A DNA stretch of 64,000 nucleotides, from contig WBZZ01003326.1 of NCBI GenBank assembly GCA_019918135.1, positions 20,377 to 84,376 on the forward strand. The letters are read 5' to 3'. The DNA comes from Paulinella micropora (taxonomy: Eukaryota; Cercozoa; Imbricatea; Euglyphida; Paulinellidae). The notes under the pieces were generated by a model. It saw only the letters and a list, made by a program, of their open reading frames with translations, did not search any database and was not told the DNA's origin. Positions 38,878 through 50,034 of this stretch are shown in pieces. The first letter of the stretch is position 1. Each line of letters begins with the position of its first letter. The position numbers and the translations under genes were made by a program.

Positions 38878-41800
38878 CTATTTTTTCTTGTGGAAACCCT
38901 TCTTCCATCCTCTCGCTAGCCGAGAGGTTCTCGGCCGACTACTTACTTTCTCGCCGTTTGGCAGGAGCGATTCTTTTTCTGTAGCTTTTGCTGCTTCGTT
39001 TTCAAGCCTATCGAAGTGTCTAATTTGGCGCCTAGCCAAACGTTCTTCTTGGCACTTGTGATACAGCCAGTAGCTAACATACGCGAGCACACCAAAGGTG
39101 CCGATTGGTATTACTACGAGCACCAAGAACGCCAAGGCGTAGCGCACGATGTACTTGGTCGTCCAGACCGCGCGTTTCAGGTCGCACACGACGGGCACGT
39201 CCTTGTGGCCGTCGGTGTGCACGTAATCGCCGTGACAGGTGTGAAACAAATGGTTTTCTTTGTAACAGAACCCGCCCAGGATCTTGGGCCGGGTAAGCTT
39301 GCAGTCAGGAGCGCCGGGTGCTAGGCAGTCGAAGTCCAGCTTGGTCGTGATTTCGACGGTGCAGTCGACCGCCTTCTCAACCCATTTGCCTACGTCCTGG
39401 AAGAAATTGGACGCACCGTTCTTGAACGCGTCCCAGCGCGACGCAGAAAACGCCCGCACCACTGTGCTCCAAGCAGAGCGGCGGTCGTCCGGGAACTTCA
39501 CGACGGGCACTCGTATGATCTCGTCTATGACGTACTCGCTCGGCACCGTCGAGCGCACGTAGCCGCTCACGACCGACTGGAACAGCCCGGCGTTGGCCAA
39601 CGAGGCCCCGAGGTCATGGACCTCGTGGGACCAGCGGCCCCATCTGGCGCTGGCGTTCTGCAGCGCCTCGTCACTCACGTTAATCCTGCCTATTTCCCGC
39701 CGCGCCGCCGCCAGGTCGGTGTCGAAGTTCGACAGCACCGACTTGGTCTGGTTGAGGGTGGCCTCCAGCTGCCGGGTGAGCGCGTTGGCGTTCGCGGCCG
39801 ATTCCGCAGGTACTCTTCGTTCTGGGCGAACGAGTACATGAGCACAGTCCGCAGGGCCGCGAGCTCTTGCTCCCAGCCATTCAGCAGGCCGCCAGGACCG
39901 TGGCGTTGCCGGCCTTGATTACGTCCTGCAACATGTTCGACGTCGCGGCGGCGGTCATAGCCGCTACCAGGGCCGCGACCGTGCCGGTGCCGGCCGCGCC
40001 CGTCTGCATCTGGAGCCACATGTGCTCGATCGTGCCGCTGGCCACGCCGCCCGCGCCGCCGGCCGCTGTCGCAAAGAAGCTGTCAACCGTCTGGGCGCCG
40101 GCCGAAATGTCGAGCGACAGCGACAGGCACTCCAGGGCCGGCTCACCCGACATTTGCGTGCCCACGACGACGCGCAGCCACAGCCCGCTCGTCCCGTTCG
40201 CGAGCGCCTCCGCCACCGTCGGGTTGTCGGTGCCCGGCACGTCGACGAAGTACAGTCCCTGCGCGGTCGGGTACGCCAGGTCGGACTGGGCCAGCAGCGT
40301 GTGGTTGTTGTCGCGCCACACCTGCAGCCGCATCGGTCTCGCCGCGCCGGCACCCGCGTCCAGCCCCTGGCGGAAGCGCAGCCGCAGCCCGGGCTCGCCG
40401 GCCACGGGCGAACGGGGTTCTACTTGTGCACTGCCGTCGATCGGGCACCAGGTCGCGACCTCGTCGCGGCGCGCGAAGCTCGTGCCCGGCACGTCGAAGC
40501 TCAGGCGCGACGACCAGTTGAGCGGCCGCAGCGGGAAGCGCCCGTCCGCGCAGCCCACGTTGTCGAGCGTCTCGCCGCCGAGAAAGTTCAACGACGGCCA
40601 CCAGTGCGTGCGCAGCAGCCGGCACAGCGGGCCCTCGGGCGCGCCGTTCTGTTCGCAGCGCCTGCGCTGCCACGGCACCCCGTTCAGCAGGCGCTTGCGC
40701 GAGTCCACGGGCGAGCGGCCCAGGCGCGTGGGGTCCAGGCGCGCGCTCAGGTGCTGGCGCTTCCAGAACTCGGCCTGCGTTTCGCCCTGCACGGTCGCGC
40801 GGTTGCTCAGGTGGTGCGGCACGCAGTCGCTCACAGCAGCGGCAGCAGCACAGCCGTCGTCGCCGGCGGTAGTGCAGCCGAGCGGGAACAGCAGGTGCCT
40901 GTTCTGCTCGACGGCGCCGCGCTCGTCCTCGGGGAAGAACATGACGTAGTCGGTGTAGCGCAGCGCCTGGTTCGGGTGGCCGCTGACCTCCTCGGGCAGC
41001 ACGTCGTACACGTAGCTGTAGTTGTCGCGGAGCCCGCACCAGTGGTGCAGGCACGACAGGTAGCCCAGCACCAGCACCGACTCGGCCGGCAGCTGGTGCG
41101 GCACCAGCACGCTCAAACTTTGCGTAAAGGTCACGCCCGAGTCCAGATTCTTCAGCTGCAACGTAAATCTCTGGCGCGTCTCCACGTGCCTGAGCTGCCA
41201 CAGCGGCAGGAGCCTGGCCGTGCTGAAGCCGGCCGTCAGCGTGTCGCAGTTGGCCACGTCGGGCGGCACGGTCCACGCGCTGTCGCCAAGCGCGGGCGGG
41301 ACCTGCGGGGCGCGCAGCCTCGCGGGCGCACGGGTAAAGAACGGCCGCGGCGACATGTCCACGTCGTCGGGCAGGTCGCCCGCCACGTCGATCAGCACCT
41401 GCGTCATCTCGCGCTGGCGCAAGAATCGTGTCGCCTGCTGCGCCGAGTAGAAGAAGACGTACGGCAGCGTGGCGGCGTTGGTCGTGTTCGAGCGCCGCCG
41501 CAGCAGCGCCGACTGGGGCTCGATGTCGGCCCAGTGCGTGGAGCAGTACTTGTACTCCTCGTTCGACGGCTGCCGCACGTTCTGCCAGGGCCCCAGCCGC
41601 GGGACGGCGTTTGGCTCCAGCTGCAGCGCCAGCTCCAGCAGGTTGCTGTTGAAGAAAATACGGCCGTCGGGCGCGCTCTTCACGGCCGCGGCGCACCACA
41701 CGCGCAGCAGCTCGCTGAGCTCCTGCTCCGACGTGACCGTCTCTTTGCGCGCGCCGCGCGGCAGCCAGCCGCCGTAGAAGTCGTCGGTCAGGTCCGTGCC

Positions 41801-43863
41801 CACGGCGGGCCCGCACATATCTGTGGTTGGCTCCACCGCGGCCTCCTCCGCCGCGGGGGTCCACGGCGGGGTGTTGGCTTTGCGCAGGCAGCGCGACCGA
41901 GTTACTTCCAGCCAGCAGTGGCAGGCGTTGTCCGGGCGCGGCGCGTCTGTGCCGAGCGCGGGCGGCTCGCAGCCGGGGGCCCGAGCAGCCCCATGATGTC
42001 CCTGAACGTGAACCAGTTGTCGCTCTGCTCGAGCAGGAACTGCGGGTCGCAGAAGAAGCGCATGGTGTTGAGCAACAACCAGCGGACGCGGCCCATGCCC
42101 GAGTTCACTGCGTGCTGTCCGTTGAGCTCGTTCGCGTAGCGCGCCAATTTCCCGGCCTCGTTGGCCTGGTTGCCGAGGGTCTTGTTCCAGTATTCGGCGA
42201 TCGTCAGCGGCTCGCCCGACAGCAGCCAGGAAGGGTTCAGGTCCTCGGTCGTGGGTGTGTAGGTCTCGTAGTTCCAGCGGACCTCCGGGTCCTGCAGCGC
42301 CCACTTGTACAGGTCATCTATGGTGGCGGCCTGCAGAAAGTCTGAAAGCAGGGTGTCCTGCTCGAACTGGATTACTGTTGTGAAGCGGAACCAGTACGGG
42401 TCGCTCGGGTCGTTCACGCGGGCGAAGCCCAGCGGCGGCACGCCGCCCTCCGCCAGCAAGTGCGTGTTGGACCGCTCGGCGGCCTGCTCGGCATAGGCGA
42501 ACAGCATGGCCGCGAGCGCGCGGCGCGAGCGCTCCGACGTCTGCAGCTCGCGCACCTCGGCCAGCGTGGCGCGGGCCATGTCGAGCAGCCCCGCCAGGTC
42601 CACGGTAAACTCGCCCATCAGCGTGCTCTGCACCCTGCTCTGCGCCAGCAGCGCCAAGAACAACGCCTTCACGGCGTTGGTCTCCTCGTTCATGGACCCC
42701 TCGAACGTCTGCAGTTCCAGGAAAGCCGCGTTGGTGGTCCTGTTGAAGTCTTGGAGCATGGACTTTTCGTGGCGTACGAACGCATCGATCTTCTCGTTCA
42801 GGAGCAGGAAGTCCTGCGACGTGTCATTTACCTCCTTCGCCCGGATGTTAAGCGTGTGGATGTTCAGCAGCAGCCGCTGCAGCGTCTTGTTCTGCTGCTT
42901 GCCTACATTTGAGAGATTCTGGAGCGCGCTGTCGTAGATCTGCGCCGTCTTGTCCAGCGTGGCCTGCATGTCTGTCAGCCCCTTGAAGCCGTTGCTGAAC
43001 GCGCGTGCAAAGTCTTGATGGGCCTTGTCCGAGATGGCCTCTGTGATTCTCTCGTCGTAGCAGTTGCCCGTGCCGGGCGTGTCCCCGACGTGGGGCGCGC
43101 CCATCGTGCTCGCAATGTCGAGGCAAACGCCCGGCGACGACGCCGTGCCGCCGCTGGGCACCGCACAGTACTGGCCGACGTCGCACGCTTTGGCGCAGCT
43201 CAGGGGCGCGCCGCTGTACAGGGCACGCTTGGCCGTGGCGGTGCAGTTGGCGATGCCCACCATGCAATTCGTGTCCGAGGCGCCTTGCAGGCACATCCTG
43301 CTGTCTATGCAGAACCTGAACAGCTCCTTGGACATGAGGTTGTACGCGTAACACACGTAACGACCGGGAGATTCGGCGTTGAGCTCCTTGCATTCCGCGT
43401 CTCCGTCGGGGCAGGCCTGCACGCCGTCCGACACCTGTTGCAACCGGCGGCGCCGCCCGCCGTTTTGCTCGGCCTGTTCCTGGAGGACCTGCAGCGAGTA
43501 ATCCGCCAGCGCCGACTCACGTTCGCTCGCGCCCGCCAGCTGCGCCTCGTTCTGCAACTGGTTGCACACGCTGAAGGTGCGTGTGTTCGAGCCCTCCGGC
43601 ACGTAACCCAGCAGGTTGCGTTCTACGACTGACTCGGGCGGTGCCACGGTCAGGGTCCCCTGCAGCAGGCCGCGCAGCCCCGCGCCGATGGCCGCCCCTT
43701 CGACCTGAAACTGTAAGACGCCCTCGGCCTGGCTGGAAGGCAGGTCATCCTGGTCGAAAGAAAGCTCGAGCAACGTGGAATCCCCGCCCTCCGAACTGCG
43801 GTAGCTGGACACTACGTTCAGGGCTCGGCAGACAGTCGCCAGCACGGCCAGCGCTAGTAGCAT
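38878..43863 (-). CDS. Giant type I membrane protein (~1,660 aa) with coiled coil, frame breaks
   Basis: The start is the ATG at 43863 with a signal peptide (MLLALAVLATVCRALN). The ectodomain has a run of four arginines at residues 137-140, a Cys-rich block at ~150-260 (CKELNAE, CMVGIANC, CAKACDVGQYC), a long helical/coiled-coil region at ~270-470, then a large mixed domain rich in Trp, Asn-x-Thr/Ser and Cys. Further helices precede a single membrane span (encoded near 39070-39150) and a ~75-residue basic tail ending KKGFHKKK, which could be a retention signal. Frame changes lie near 41985, 39890 and 39808, all one base short; adding three bases keeps the total divisible by three. It looks like a virion surface or fusion-type glycoprotein by architecture only; I find no family signature. 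Confidence 0.7.
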
Positions 43864-44437
43864 GTGGGCAGGGGCGCGCGAATTAGGACAGGAGAAGCAA
43901 AAAACCAGAGAGAGAAACAAAAAAGGGGGGTAAGGGAAAATAAGAGAGGTGCGGGTGGGAGAGAAAAAAAGAGGTGCGAGTGGGGATTGCGGTCAGAAAG
44001 GGGTTTGCTTTTGAGAATACCAGCAAAGAAACTACGGGGCCAAACAAAAAGAAAGATCCTCCCCCCCCCCAAAAAAAAGAAGTGTGTTCCACTTGCTTCT
44101 TTTTTTTTGCCCCCCCTCGTCCCCTCTCCTTCCCCCCTCCCCCCACCCCACTCCGTTTTCCCCCACATTCCGTTTCCCCCCCCGTGTGCTTCGCAAGAAA
44201 AGGGGGGAACGGAGGAGGGAACGGAGTAGGCCGGTGCCGGCCCAAATCCGGATATAGCCGTGGGCTTTGCGTTCTGTGGTGCGTCTGCCCCCCCCCCCTC
44301 CTCACAATTCCCCCTCCCCGTGCGCGTGTGTGTTTCTGGTTTTAAAAAAAAGAGCAAAAAAAAACATCCCAACAACACCCCCCCCCCTCGCGCTAGTCTC
44401 TACCCCCGAAGAAGCCGTCCCCCTCACGCCAAGGTAC
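43864..44437. other. Divergent spacer between membrane-protein gene and RhoGEF-like gene
   Basis: It contains GA-rich (43890-43985) and C-rich (44050-44180, 44285-44300) stretches and no clear gene. CTCGCGCTAG ending near 44396 looks like a 3' splice site in front of an open stretch leading into the ATG at 44438, so the RhoGEF-like gene may have an upstream exon here. Confidence 0.4.
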
Positions 44438-46402
44438 ATGAACCACAGGGTGGGCGAGCTCAGGGTGTGGGCACTGGGCTTCATTACTGAATACTGCCGG
44501 CTACAATGCTTGTACGTCAAACCCCTGACGCGCTTGCTCGTGGAGGGGCAACGTGACGGCGGGGGCAGTATTGTTTTTTCCATCTACGAGTCCCTGCTGG
44601 CGTCGCTGCACACCGTCGCCAGCACTATTCTTACCCGAACCCAGCTGAGCCACGAAGAGGTAGCGCAGGTCATCCAGCGCGAAATTATCCCGCGCCTGGA
44701 CTCTTTTACCCGCTGGCACGCGTCTACCGACACGCACATGACGTGCATCAAGGCCGCCATCGGCGTTTCGAGCGGGGGCAAGGCCTGGCTGCGGGCCGTC
44801 AGGACCCTGGTCCACAACCAAGACCTCGCCGCGGCCCTGAGCTACCCGTACGCGCAGCTGCTGGCTCTCTGGGACCTCCGGGAGACGCTGCCGGACGGGG
44901 ACGCGCTGCGCCTGTCGCTAGTGTCCGCGAAACGCCTGGCGGAAAAGGGCTTGTTCGATCATATCTACGGGAGGCTAGCGCAGTTTTTACAATTGTCCAA
45001 CCAGCAGCAGTACCCCAGCGGCTTCGGCCTGCTGTTCTTTAGTCTGGACAGCCCCGGCGGGCGCCACGGCGCGGCCTACCGGGCAGCGCGCGCCTTCGTC
45101 TATCCAGACTGCCTCATCTTCTGTTCGGCCGCCGGTTCGGAAGCACACGTCAGGGCCCTGCCACCCATCTCGCCCCTGCACCCCGTAGCGGGTGCGGCGG
45201 ACCCCCCCGCCAACGCCAGACCGCTGGCTGCAGGCGTCAGGCTCATGCTGCACCAGCGGAATCTGCGGTTCGTGACCCCGCCCGAGCAGGCGCCGGGTGC
45301 CAGCCCGAGCTCAGGCTGAAGCGCCTTGGGCCGTACGATGATTCAGAAGCACAGGGCGCGGACCTGCTGCTGCACGTGCCGCCGGGGTCCTGCAAGAGCT
45401 GGGTGGCCCTGCTGCGCGCTACGGGGGTCTATGATTTAGACAGCAAGCAGGGCGGGCCCTGGTGAATGCGGTCCGTGGCTCAGGCTCGGTCTCGCCCTCG
45501 CCGATCTCCACGCCTGCCAGGAACTCCTGGGACAGCCTGACGGGCAGCACTTCGGAGCGGCGCGCTTCCGGTGCGGATGAACCGCTCGCTGGCTCACCCA
45601 CTGGATCGGGCGGAGGAGCCGTGCCGCCCGCCCCGCCCCTGCTGCCCCCCCCTCCACCGCGCCCCCCCCCTCCCCCGCGCCGCCCTTCACCCGCCGGGCT
45701 AGCCGTGACGACCCCGCTAGTACATTTGCCACGTGCACTGCCGCCCTTACCCAAGCCCCAGGCAGCAGCAGATCTGGGCACGTTAGGCACGGCCGTCTTC
45801 GTGTTACCTCGCAAGCTACCGCTACCCCCGAGGGCGGGCAGCGGCCCGCTGTCGCCGACGACGAGGCGCCCGCCCCCCCTGGACATCAAGGCCCTGAGCC
45901 ACCCACGCGCGCCTAGCACGGCGCCGCCCCGCCGCCGTCCCGATATGCTGTCCGGCGTGGCCAACCCGGCTGAGGGGGAGCCCCCCGCCCTGGAAGACGA
46001 CGTGGTTGACAACGTTGATTTCGGGGGCCCGCAGGACGCCAGGCCCCACAATCGCACAACAGGGTCGCGTCGGCGCCCCCCGTGCTGACCAGGCTCAGGA
46101 GCTCCACTTGCTACAGTATGCCCGAGCCCTGCAGGTCCGCGCACCACGGGGAAACTAGGAGCGAGCCGGGCTCGCCCAGACACAGCCTGCCCTTTGGCGC
46201 AGAAGACCTGCAGCACCAACTCCTGGAATTACAGAAAACCCCCACGCAGCCAAATAAAAGCTTTAGCTTGGAGTCCCCCGGCTTGTTGCAAGGCAGGCTG
46301 AGTTCGCGTCGCATTGTTCTGACGCCTTGCTCCGACGGCTCGGCCAGCGAAGGTTCGCTGAATGGCTTTGAGGAAGAAACAACCAGCAATAAAAAAACAT
46401 AG
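44438..46402 (+). CDS. RhoGEF-like (DH-PH) protein with Pro-rich tail, frame breaks
   Basis: ATG at 44438, total ~655 residues. Residues ~1-185 are all-helical and match the layout of a Dbl-homology domain: a first helix with TEYCRLQCLYVKPLTRLL, a central helix pair, and a last helix with YPYAQLLALWDLRETLPDG, the position of the conserved region 3. Residues ~190-335 resemble a PH domain, with strands around RAFVYPDCLIFCSA and a final helix with the typical Trp (SCKSWVALLRATG). The C-terminal ~300 residues are Pro/Ser-rich and disordered, with SH3-type poly-Pro. DH-PH proteins activate Rho GTPases and so remodel actin. Frame changes at about 45300, 45440 and 46070 are each one base short. The DH-PH call is from pattern only. 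Confidence 0.5.
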
Positions 46403-46431
46403 AGGCCGCACTTTCCGTCGTAAATAAAAGC
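46388..46431 (+). terminator. Polyadenylation-signal region
   Basis: Two AATAAA hexamers (near 46388 and 46424) lie at and just after the stop of the RhoGEF-like gene, a typical eukaryotic 3' end. The convergent H3-like gene ends at 46500. Confidence 0.5.
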
Positions 46432-46499
46432 CGGCGGGCCGGCCAGACCAAGGCAAGCTTTTTTTTTAATAATAGAAATCTTGGTGAGCGAGCGTCTTT

Positions 46500-47018
46500 T
46501 CAAGGGTTTGGCACCATCCTTTGCAACGACATCTTCTCCTCGAATTCAGCGAAGCGCCAGTGTTTGTGCAGCAACGTGTGCTGTTTCTGTAAGATGGCTA
46601 ATCTCTTACTTTTTTCAAACAGGGAGCGCAGGTAGTCCTCGGCCGCAATCATGAGTGCGTACAGGGCTGATTTGTTGTACCTCTCGACCCTGCCCCCGAT
46701 CTGCATTACTTGTCTGTACAGGCGGCGGCGGAACGGCGCCCGCCGGAGTGCGAAGTGGTTCTGACTAAACTTTTGGGCCCTGTTGCACTCTGCGTTCAGC
46801 AGGCGGTAGCGCTTGACCACTCTCTTCGGGCGTGGTTCTTCGGGCTCTTCCTCGCGCTTTTGCTTGGGCTTTTTCTGTTTCTTGTCGCTCTTCTTGCTGT
46901 GAGTCTTGCTGTGCTGCTTGTGCTTTTTCTTGCTGGGCTCGTCAGCGGCCTTTTGGGGCCCCTCGCGCGCCTTCTTGCGTCTGCTCTTGCTCTCTTGGGC
47001 GTATTTCGTGCGGGCCAT
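46500..47018 (-). CDS. Divergent histone H3-like protein (172 aa)
   Basis: ATG at 47018. It starts MARTK exactly as canonical H3, followed by an unusually long Lys-rich tail (to ~residue 70, for example KKHKQHSKTHSKKSDKKQKK) with an acidic patch (EEEPEEP). Residues ~92-160 fit the H3 histone fold: APFRRRLYRQVMQI aligns with the alphaN/alpha1 region, SALYALMIAAEDYLRSLFEK (117-136) with helix alpha2, and AILQKQHTLLHKHWRFAE with loop 2 and alpha3. H3 is normally ~136 residues, so the extra length is all in the tail. Divergent histones are encoded by several large DNA virus groups and package or regulate viral chromatin; a CENP-A-like host variant is the alternative. No other histone gene is visible in the window. 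Confidence 0.7.
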   Translation of the reverse strand: MARTKYAQESKSRRKKAREGPQKAADEPSKKKHKQHSKTHSKKSDKKQKKPKQKREEEPEEPRPKRVVKRYRLLNAECNRAQKFSQNHFALRRAPFRRRLYRQVMQIGGRVERYNKSALYALMIAAEDYLRSLFEKSKRLAILQKQHTLLHKHWRFAEFEEKMSLQRMVPNP

Positions 47019-47782
47019 TCTTGTTTTGGGACCAGCGGCTTGTGGTTTAGGCTATTGCTGTGGATTCTAACCCCAAAACACGACGGAAGAACTGGGGCGG
47101 CGGCCTCCCGCGGATGCGTTTTGTCGTCAAGCCCCCCCCCCCTCCCTACCCCTCTTCCCGTTTTTTTTTCTCCCCCGCCCATTTCTTGGCATTTCCCCCC
47201 CCCGCCTCCCTTTCCCTCTTCCCGTTTTCTTTTTCTCTCCCCCGCCCATTCCCCCTTGCCTCCCCGCCCATTCCCCTTGCCCTCTCCGGCCCCCCCCCCG
47301 ACCACGCTCGCTTACACCAAACCCCCGCCTTCTTTTTGCAGCAGGTAGGTAGGGGGGGGAGGTTACCGGAGGGTGAACAAAAAAGACGGGAGCAGGGGGG
47401 GGGCCGGCTTGTCTGCATACCCCCCCCCTCTCTTCGCTCTGCTTTTTCTGTTTACCAGCTTCCCGGGGGGTCAGAAGGGAGGCGGCGGCCCACGCTGGGA
47501 ACCTAAGAAACAAAAAAAAAGAGCCTGTAAAAATAACAGCCCTCTCCCATTCTCCCGGCCCCCCCCCCAGCTTTTGTGCTTTTCTAGCTTTTCTTTCTCC
47601 CATTCCCTTCCCCACACACACCCCCCCCCATTCCCCGGCCCCCCCCCCAGCTTTTGTACCCCCCCTTTTTCTTCCCCTCTCCGTCTTTTTTTTTCTTTCC
47701 ATTCTTTTTTTTGGGGGCCCACCGTTCCCCCCCCCCTCGCTCTCCGTTTTTTTTTGTTGTTTGTGTATTTTTGGGCCAGGCC
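47019..47782. other. Low-complexity divergent spacer
   Basis: About 760 bp dominated by C/T runs: repeated CCCATTCCC and TTTTCTTTTTCTCTCCCCCG blocks, and two copies of CGGCCCCCCCCCCAGCTTTT (47558 and 47637). The sequence GTATTTTTGGGCCAG just before 47783 looks like a 3' splice site, so the downstream gene may have a 5' UTR intron. No gene seen. Confidence 0.4.
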
Positions 47783-49606
47783 ATGCCGCAACGCAAGCGT
47801 GACATTAGGACACGAGGCAGGCAGGCGGACCCCTCGCGCTGCGTTTTCTTTGGGGCCGAACCACCCGTGCCGCTAGACGCCGCCAGTGCGGTCTGGGTCT
47901 TTGAACATTGCCTGTACGAAAACGCTCTGAGGCACGACATTCTAGAAGAAAAGCGCCACCATGGACACCCCGAGGCACGCGAGCACTACAGCCTGCAGCT
48001 TTCGGACCAGGAACTGGCCATCATCGCCGAGGCTATGATAGGCAGGCCGTGCTTCTACGAACACATGGACAACTCACACGACCCCTGCCTGGCTAACAGC
48101 GAGAAGATCCAGAGCTGGGGCTACGTGGCCGCCACCAGGTATGACGCGCAAGCGAGGTCGCTGTTCATGTACACGTACCCGTACGACAATGAGGAGGGCA
48201 TCACGAGCGTGCGGCGCCTGCGCGACCCCGACGGCCCCAAGGGCGCCAGCATCCAGCACGTGCGCAACATCGTAACGAACCAGGCCTGGGTGCTGGAGAA
48301 CTCGTACTGCAAGCGCGGGGCCCGCCCGGGCACGTACTTCCTGGGCGAGTGCGCGCTGGCGCCCGAGCACTGCTTCGTGTACACGGAACCCGTCACCACT
48401 AGCTGGGACGTTACACTGCCCCACCAGACCGCGGACCTGAGCCGCCTGGCCTACCGGGAAAACTACCTCAACCGCGCCTCGCACGCCGCCGGCGGGGGGT
48501 GGGACAACCTCTTGGTCGCATCCAACCCCGCCCGCAAACCTTGGGGCGTTTTGTGCTCGCCCCCACAGACCTGGGCGGGGGAAGAAGAACGGGCGGGAAG
48601 GGGCGCACGAAAGAATGCACGGCGTTCGGGGGGAGGGGCTGTTGGTCAGGCTTGCACTCCCGCCCCGCCCCGCCCATTTCAGGGCTCGCTAAGCGTCGGG
48701 CGGGGGAGGCCTAATTCGGAATCTCTTTGGAAATCTATACCCAAACAAGCGCTGGACTTGCTGGCCATAAAGACCTATTCCTTGCACAGCAACCGGCCCG
48801 TGATGGAGACCACCGCAGAAACCAGGCTGACCCCCGTGCCAACCCCGCAACCAATCGTCATCGAGCAGGCGGCGGCGGCTCCTGTGGAGCCACGCCCCGC
48901 CGCGCCCGAAGCAGAGCCGCTGGACGGCAAACAACCCCTGACGCACTTGATTGCGGCGGCCTCGCAGCAGATCTCGCGCATTGCCGACGAGGGCCAGCGA
49001 ACCAAGATAACGGGAGCAGTGCAGAGCCTCGTCGACTCCATGTGCAGCGAGATAGCCGGGCTGAAGGACGCGCAGCGGGAGCGTATTGCGCGTTGCGCCG
49101 AGGAGGCTTCGGATGACATGGCTAACTTCTACGGCCTGTTCCTGAGCGAGGAGCAGCGCAGGGCCATGAACACCGAGAAGCAGGCGTGGAGCAGTTCGGC
49201 CATGTCCGAGAGCGAGTCCGGTTTCCATCGCAAGTGGGTCAACGCCGCGCTAGCGGCCTTTACGCACACCGCCGCCAGCGCGGGTGTGGACGTTAGGCAG
49301 GGTGGCTGGGACAGTGTCAGGCGCGCGCTGGCGGCACAGAAACCAGCGCCGGCGGCGGTACCAGCCAAGTCGGATCTGCAGCAGAAGCTCGTTTCGGCAG
49401 AGCGCCATGCGGCGGCCTCTCTCGTGAGCGCGGCACCGGAGGTCCTGCACAAGAGGGCCCGCAGTGAGTTCGAGGCACCAGCAGCCCAGGCCACCGTGGA
49501 TGATCACCCGTTCGGCAAGTACTTTATCGGAGAAAATACCCTGAAGCTGCGCATGCCGGAAGGCCACTGGAAATCAAATCGGGGGAGGGGTGAGCGGTCC
49601 GGGTGA
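47783..49606 (+). CDS. Candidate capsid maturation protease fused to scaffold-like tail (607 aa)
   Basis: ATG at 47783 (MPQRKRDIRTRGRQADP). Residues ~75-200 follow the order of HK97/herpes-type prohead proteases: a His in an EH motif after a small strand (IGRPCFYEHMD, His94), a Gly-x-Val strand (SWGYVAATRYD), a Ser in GASIQH (Ser156), and a strand with an acidic residue and His (FLGECALAPEH, Glu189/His196). Residues ~245-330 are Gly/Arg/Pro-rich and could be an unspliced intron or linker. The rest (~340-560) is helical and charged (LIAAASQQISRIADEGQ, MANFYGLFLSEEQ), like an internal scaffold, and it ends in a conserved-looking tail (HPFGKYFIGENTLKLRMPEG). In mirusviruses and herpesviruses protease and scaffold are one protein. 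The similarity is by motif order only; the family is unproven. Confidence 0.4.
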   Translation: MPQRKRDIRTRGRQADPSRCVFFGAEPPVPLDAASAVWVFEHCLYENALRHDILEEKRHHGHPEAREHYSLQLSDQELAIIAEAMIGRPCFYEHMDNSHDPCLANSEKIQSWGYVAATRYDAQARSLFMYTYPYDNEEGITSVRRLRDPDGPKGASIQHVRNIVTNQAWVLENSYCKRGARPGTYFLGECALAPEHCFVYTEPVTTSWDVTLPHQTADLSRLAYRENYLNRASHAAGGGWDNLLVASNPARKPWGVLCSPPQTWAGEEERAGRGARKNARRSGGGAVGQACTPAPPRPFQGSLSVGRGRPNSESLWKSIPKQALDLLAIKTYSLHSNRPVMETTAETRLTPVPTPQPIVIEQAAAAPVEPRPAAPEAEPLDGKQPLTHLIAAASQQISRIADEGQRTKITGAVQSLVDSMCSEIAGLKDAQRERIARCAEEASDDMANFYGLFLSEEQRRAMNTEKQAWSSSAMSESESGFHRKWVNAALAAFTHTAASAGVDVRQGGWDSVRRALAAQKPAPAAVPAKSDLQQKLVSAERHAAASLVSAAPEVLHKRARSEFEAPAAQATVDDHPFGKYFIGENTLKLRMPEGHWKSNRGRGERSG

Positions 49607-50034
49607 AAAAGACTTTTGTCCACACGCACAAATTGAAGTGGGGGGGTTGGACGCCCGCTCATGTTTTTGTAACCTCTCTCTCTCTCTCTCACATGCACCA
49701 AAGAAATTTGCCTCAGCCAGTGTCCGCGCGTTTTCTTGCGCGGTCTCCTCTCTCCCGTTGCTGTTGGGCTTAGTTTCGGAGAAGAAAGGGGGCAGGTGAA
49801 CTCGCTCTTTTCTTCTGTATTAAAAGTTTTTTTGGTTTGTTGGTCTGGAACAGAATATCTAGTCAACTTATTAAGGTGTCCGGCGCGCCAGTGATTTTTT
49901 TGCTCTGGAAGTTTGTAATTTAATAAGATATTCTTGTGCTAAAAATCGTGTCCAGCGGAGCCGATCTCTCCGTCCGACAAGAAAACAAAAAGAAAGGAAA
50001 AACAGTAGATGTCGAGGCACAACGACTATGCACC
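49607..50034. other. Spacer left of composite locus 2
   Basis: It holds a (TC)n tract at 49676-49690, ATTAAAAG near 49820 as a possible 3'-end signal, and AT-rich sequence at 49910-49930. No gene is visible. Confidence 0.4.

Noticed and set aside
40022-42139. 705-codon plus-strand frame opposite the second giant membrane protein
   Set aside because: Its translation is Arg/Gln/Val/His-rich as expected for an antisense shadow, while the minus strand has signal peptide, Cys pattern and membrane span.
25132-43863. Programmed -1 frameshifting as the explanation for the frame breaks
   Set aside because: More than 20 sites in seven genes without a common slippery heptamer or downstream structure; single-base assembly deletions in G/C runs explain them better.
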